A stretch of 8,231 bases of DNA from an uncultured Armatimonadota bacterium (lineage in GTDB: Bacteria > Armatimonadota > Armatimonadia > Armatimonadales > Armatimonadaceae): contig CAIRTT010000190.1 of the NCBI GenBank assembly GCA_903881535.1, positions 1-8,231 of the forward strand, given 5' to 3'. Under the pieces are notes generated by a model. The model had not been told where the DNA came from. It did not search any database and worked only from the letters and a program-made list of their open reading frames with translations. Positions 6,087-8,231 of this stretch are shown piece by piece. Position 1 is the stretch's first letter, and every line of letters starts with the position of its first letter. Made by a program: the position numbers and the translations under genes.

Positions 6087-7010
6087 GTGGCACAGCCATC
6101 CAGTTCCTTCTCTGCTGAAATCCGGGAAGCATGGCGCTACCGTGAGCTGCTCCGCACCTTGGTCCGGCGTGAGCTGGATGTCCGCTACAAAAACTCCATC
6201 TTCGGAGTAGCATGGTCGCTGGCAAACCCGATCATGCGGGCCATCATCCTTTTACTTGTCTTCCAATACGTCATCCCAATCAAAGTCCCGAACTACGGCG
6301 TCCACGTGCTCGCCACGTTCTTCCCGTGGACGTATTTCCTAACGGGTGTCCTTGATGCCGCAGATAGCGTCTCGAAACAAATGCCGCTTGTCCGCAAGGT
6401 CTACTTCCCTCGCGAGCTCTTGCCTATCGCAACGACGCTCGCAAACCTCCGGCACTTCCTTTTGACCCTCGGCGTCGTGACTATCCCGCTGCTCGTTGTT
6501 CTCTACGCACGCGACTCGTTCATCCACCACCGGCTCAGCCTGCCGCCAGCAGAAATCCTCCTGCTGCCCGTTCTGATCATCATGCAGACCCTGCTGATCG
6601 CCGGACTCGCACTCTTTCTCTCGGCCCTAAATGTCTTCTTTGAGGATACTAAGTTCCTCGCAGCCGTCATCGCCGATCTGCTCTTTTACGCAGTCCCCAT
6701 CATCTACTTCATCGAGCAGGTAGAACACGCAACGCTGCTTCCAGAGAGCATCCGGGGTGTGGTACACACACTCTTCCTCCTGAACCCGATGGTGGTAATC
6801 CTCGCATCCTACCGGCGCTTCCTCATCGCGTGGCCGGATGGCACCCCGCCGCGAATCCCACTCACCCCCGGACAGCCCGAAACCATCGCCGTCAACCTCG
6901 GTGTTCCATGGCCATGGTTTTGCCTGAGCTTTGCGATGTGCACTGCTATCTTTATCTTTGGCTACCGCTTCTTCAATGCGCGCAAGTGGCGCTTTGTGGA
7001 GGCTGCGTAG
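6087..7010 (+). CDS. wzm: Polysaccharide ABC exporter permease (Wzm/TagG/KpsM family)
   Basis: A 307-residue ABC-2-type inner-membrane permease that moves a lipid-linked polysaccharide across the cytoplasmic membrane. Seen: the amphipathic gate-helix region RRELDVRYKNSIFGVAWSLANP (27-48, key R-Y-K-S-G-W-P residues); about six membrane spans (near 50-65, 73-92, 122-141, 156-182, 190-210 and 276-294); VRKVYFPRELLP (102-113), a hallmark of the family; and LNVFFEDTKF (181-190) and LLNPM...YR (231-243). The last external loop (about 247-275, rich in Pro) is long, which accounts for a size above the usual 260 or so. The start is GTG, 9 nt after the HTH stop. A TAGGCT hexamer 6 nt upstream also fits TANNNT, but the stop codon supplies its TA, so I give this little weight. 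The ATPase gene starts immediately after its TAG. Confidence 0.93.
   Translation: MAQPSSSFSAEIREAWRYRELLRTLVRRELDVRYKNSIFGVAWSLANPIMRAIILLLVFQYVIPIKVPNYGVHVLATFFPWTYFLTGVLDAADSVSKQMPLVRKVYFPRELLPIATTLANLRHFLLTLGVVTIPLLVVLYARDSFIHHRLSLPPAEILLLPVLIIMQTLLIAGLALFLSALNVFFEDTKFLAAVIADLLFYAVPIIYFIEQVEHATLLPESIRGVVHTLFLLNPMVVILASYRRFLIAWPDGTPPRIPLTPGQPETIAVNLGVPWPWFCLSFAMCTAIFIFGYRFFNARKWRFVEAA
6997..7002 (+). promoter_or_regulatory. Shine-Dalgarno for the exporter ATPase
   Basis: TGGAGG lies 8 nt before GTG 7011, inside the end of the permease gene. It supports the GTG start right after the TAG and shows that this genome uses Shine-Dalgarno initiation inside operons, in contrast to the leaderless first genes. 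Confidence 0.75.
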
Positions 7011-7784
7011 GTGAGCCGACCGCCTGCAGTGTCGGTCACAAATGTCTCCAAGCAGTTCACCGTCGCCGGAACCGGCTATGCGGGTATCAAGGGCGCGCTT
7101 GGGGCCATGCTTGCCGGCAAGCGCCGCGAACGTAAAGTCGTACATGCGCTGAATGATGTCAGCCTTGATATCCACGCTGGTGAAACCGTCGCACTCATTG
7201 GACGCAATGGCTCGGGGAAGTCGACGCTGCTCTCGATGCTCGCAAATGTCATCCGGCCCGACACAGGATCTGTAAACTTTCCAGCATCCGAGGATCCAAC
7301 CCACCCGCGGATCGCACCGCTGCTCGAAGTAGGAGCCGGCTTTCATCCTGACCTCACCGGGACGCAAAACGTTTACTTCAATGGAGCTATCCTTGGCCTC
7401 TCGCGCGCCACGATGGAATCCCGCTACCCGGAAATCATCGCGTTCGCAGACTTCGAGAATCCGGAATACCTGGATGCCCCGGTGCGGACATACTCCAGCG
7501 GGATGTTTGTGCGTCTCGGCTTTGCCGTTGCCGTGCATACCGATCCGGAAATCATCCTCATCGATGAAACTCTAGCCGTCGGCGACAGTGTCTTTCAAGA
7601 GAAGTGCTACGCCCGTATCCGGCAGTTTCAAGAAGAGGGGAGGACGATTATCTTCGTCTCCCATGATGACGATGCTGTCCGCCGCGTCGCAACCCGCGCC
7701 ATCTTGCTGTCACACGGCAAGGTCGCCGCAGATGGTGCTGTCGAGGAAACCCTCGCCGCGTACCATTCAAACCACCACGCATAG
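7011..7784 (+). CDS. wzt: Polysaccharide ABC exporter ATPase (Wzt/TagH/KpsT family, short form)
   Basis: A 257-residue cytoplasmic ATPase that pairs with the permease just upstream to drive polysaccharide export. Seen: Walker A GRNGSGKST (64-72); LLEVGAGFHPDLTGTQNVY (104-122), the typical polysaccharide-exporter replacement of the Q-loop region; ABC signature YSSGM (161-165); Walker B IILIDE (181-186) with catalytic Glu; D-loop near 189-192; and H-switch VSHD (216-219). A 20-residue segment before HALNDV (about 20-43) fits the family. The protein ends soon after the nucleotide-binding domain and lacks the C-terminal glycan-binding domain of longer Wzt proteins, so export is probably not coupled to a capped O-antigen end. 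The GTG start has a good TGGAGG 8 nt upstream. Substrate unknown; no glycosyltransferase gene is in the window. Confidence 0.95.
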   Translation: MSRPPAVSVTNVSKQFTVAGTGYAGIKGALGAMLAGKRRERKVVHALNDVSLDIHAGETVALIGRNGSGKSTLLSMLANVIRPDTGSVNFPASEDPTHPRIAPLLEVGAGFHPDLTGTQNVYFNGAILGLSRATMESRYPEIIAFADFENPEYLDAPVRTYSSGMFVRLGFAVAVHTDPEIILIDETLAVGDSVFQEKCYARIRQFQEEGRTIIFVSHDDDAVRRVATRAILLSHGKVAADGAVEETLAAYHSNHHA

Positions 7785-7817
7785 GCATTTCGGAGTTCCC
7801 GCCGACGCCCTCAACGA

Positions 7818-7823
7818 TACACT
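7818..7823 (+). promoter_or_regulatory. pepF: -10 element for pepF (leaderless)
   Basis: TACACT is followed by 6 nt (GGTGCC) and ATG 7830. It is preceded by no clear -35. The spacing equals that at the SDR gene and is within one base of the other leaderless starts. Confidence 0.5.
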
Positions 7824-7829
7824 GGTGCC

Positions 7830-8231
7830 ATGTCTGGACGTATCCCATCCCGGAGCGAAATACCGCTCAGTGCCACTTGGAACTTGGCATCCATTTTCCC
7901 AACCGATGACGCATTTGAACAAGCCTTGGCCGCTGCAGATCAGGACATCGCACAAATCGTTGCCTTGCGAAGTGACTGGACAGCATCCCCAGCTTCCATC
8001 GCCGCTACATGGACAAACGTCGAAGCCCTCCGCGTCCGCGTGGGCCACGTCGCAGTCTATGGCCGGCTTGGTTACACGACGGACACAACAGATGCATCCG
8101 CAGCCATCCGCTCCGAGCGCGCCGGCGGCGTCTACAACCGCTTTGCCAGCGCCGTAGCCTGGTTTGAGCCAGACCTTTTGGCGCTTGGAACATCCACACT
8201 AAGCGCTTACGCCGATTCCGCAGAGCTCGCC
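7830..8231 (+). CDS. pepF: Oligoendopeptidase F (M3B), N-terminal part (runs off right edge)
   Basis: The first 134 codons of a gene that continues beyond the window. The N-terminus SRSEIPLSATWNLASIFPTD (7-26) matches the PepF opening (R-x-E-I-P followed by the W-D/N-L-x-x-L/I-F/Y-P motif), and the helical part that follows (E-Q-A-L, D-W-T-A-S-P-A-S-I, L-R-V-R-V-G-H-V-A-V-Y-G-R-L-G) resembles the cap domain with its D-T-x-D signature near 85-88 and the alpha-helical region after. PepF is a cytoplasmic M3 zinc peptidase that trims short peptides; its HEXXH site lies about residue 380 and so is outside the window. There is no signal peptide. The ATG is favoured by the TACACT 6 nt upstream. Confidence 0.85.
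   Translation, partial: MSGRIPSRSEIPLSATWNLASIFPTDDAFEQALAAADQDIAQIVALRSDWTASPASIAATWTNVEALRVRVGHVAVYGRLGYTTDTTDASAAIRSERAGGVYNRFASAVAWFEPDLLALGTSTLSAYADSAELA

Noticed and set aside
6627..7538. 303-codon open frame antisense to the exporter genes
   Set aside because: It spans the junction of two firmly identified genes, has no recognisable motif or start signal, and has the composition of a shadow frame.

Overview
The window is bacterial chromosomal DNA of moderately high GC (roughly 55-60% by eye; not computed). It is densely packed with ordinary-looking genes and shows no insertion sequence, phage, CRISPR or RNA gene. lepA (EF4) marks it as bacterial. I cannot fix the phylum. The most useful clue is promoter style: five genes (the metallopeptidase, the SDR, the GNAT-ankyrin gene, lepA and pepF) have a TANNNT -10 hexamer ending exactly 6 or 7 nt before the start codon, so their mRNAs should be leaderless. 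This style is known from Deinococcus-Thermus and Actinobacteria and may occur in other lineages. All eight complete annotated genes stop at TAA or TAG and none at TGA.

Layout. Positions 1-2662 lie on the minus strand and read leftward: a small HEVAH zinc-metallopeptidase-like protein, a YdfG-like short-chain dehydrogenase, a D-2-hydroxyacid dehydrogenase, and a GH43-type glycosidase cut by the left window edge. The last three abut or overlap by one base and look translationally coupled. The SDR has its own -10 overlapping the stop codon of the peptidase gene. At 2670-2689 a 14-bp perfect palindrome carries two back-to-back -10 elements. One fires left into the peptidase gene. The other fires right into a GNAT acetyltransferase fused to C-terminal ankyrin repeats (2697-3674). 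lepA follows (3717-5528) with its own -10 and a strong intrinsic terminator (5554-5583).

After a roughly 300-bp, partly AT-rich, gene-poor stretch comes a sigma70-type promoter (TTGACA/TATACT), a leader with an 18-codon upstream ORF, and a small excisionase/MerR-type HTH protein (5886-6077). Nine bases later begins a two-gene Wzm/Wzt-type polysaccharide ABC exporter (6087-7784). The HTH protein and exporter are probably one operon, and the HTH protein is a natural candidate regulator. The window ends in the N-terminal part of oligoendopeptidase F (7830 onward).

The points most worth attention are the leaderless-promoter grammar, the shared divergent promoter, the GNAT-ankyrin fusion, the uORF that overlaps the HTH start, and the absence of TGA stops. 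I see no convincing multi-gene novel system here.
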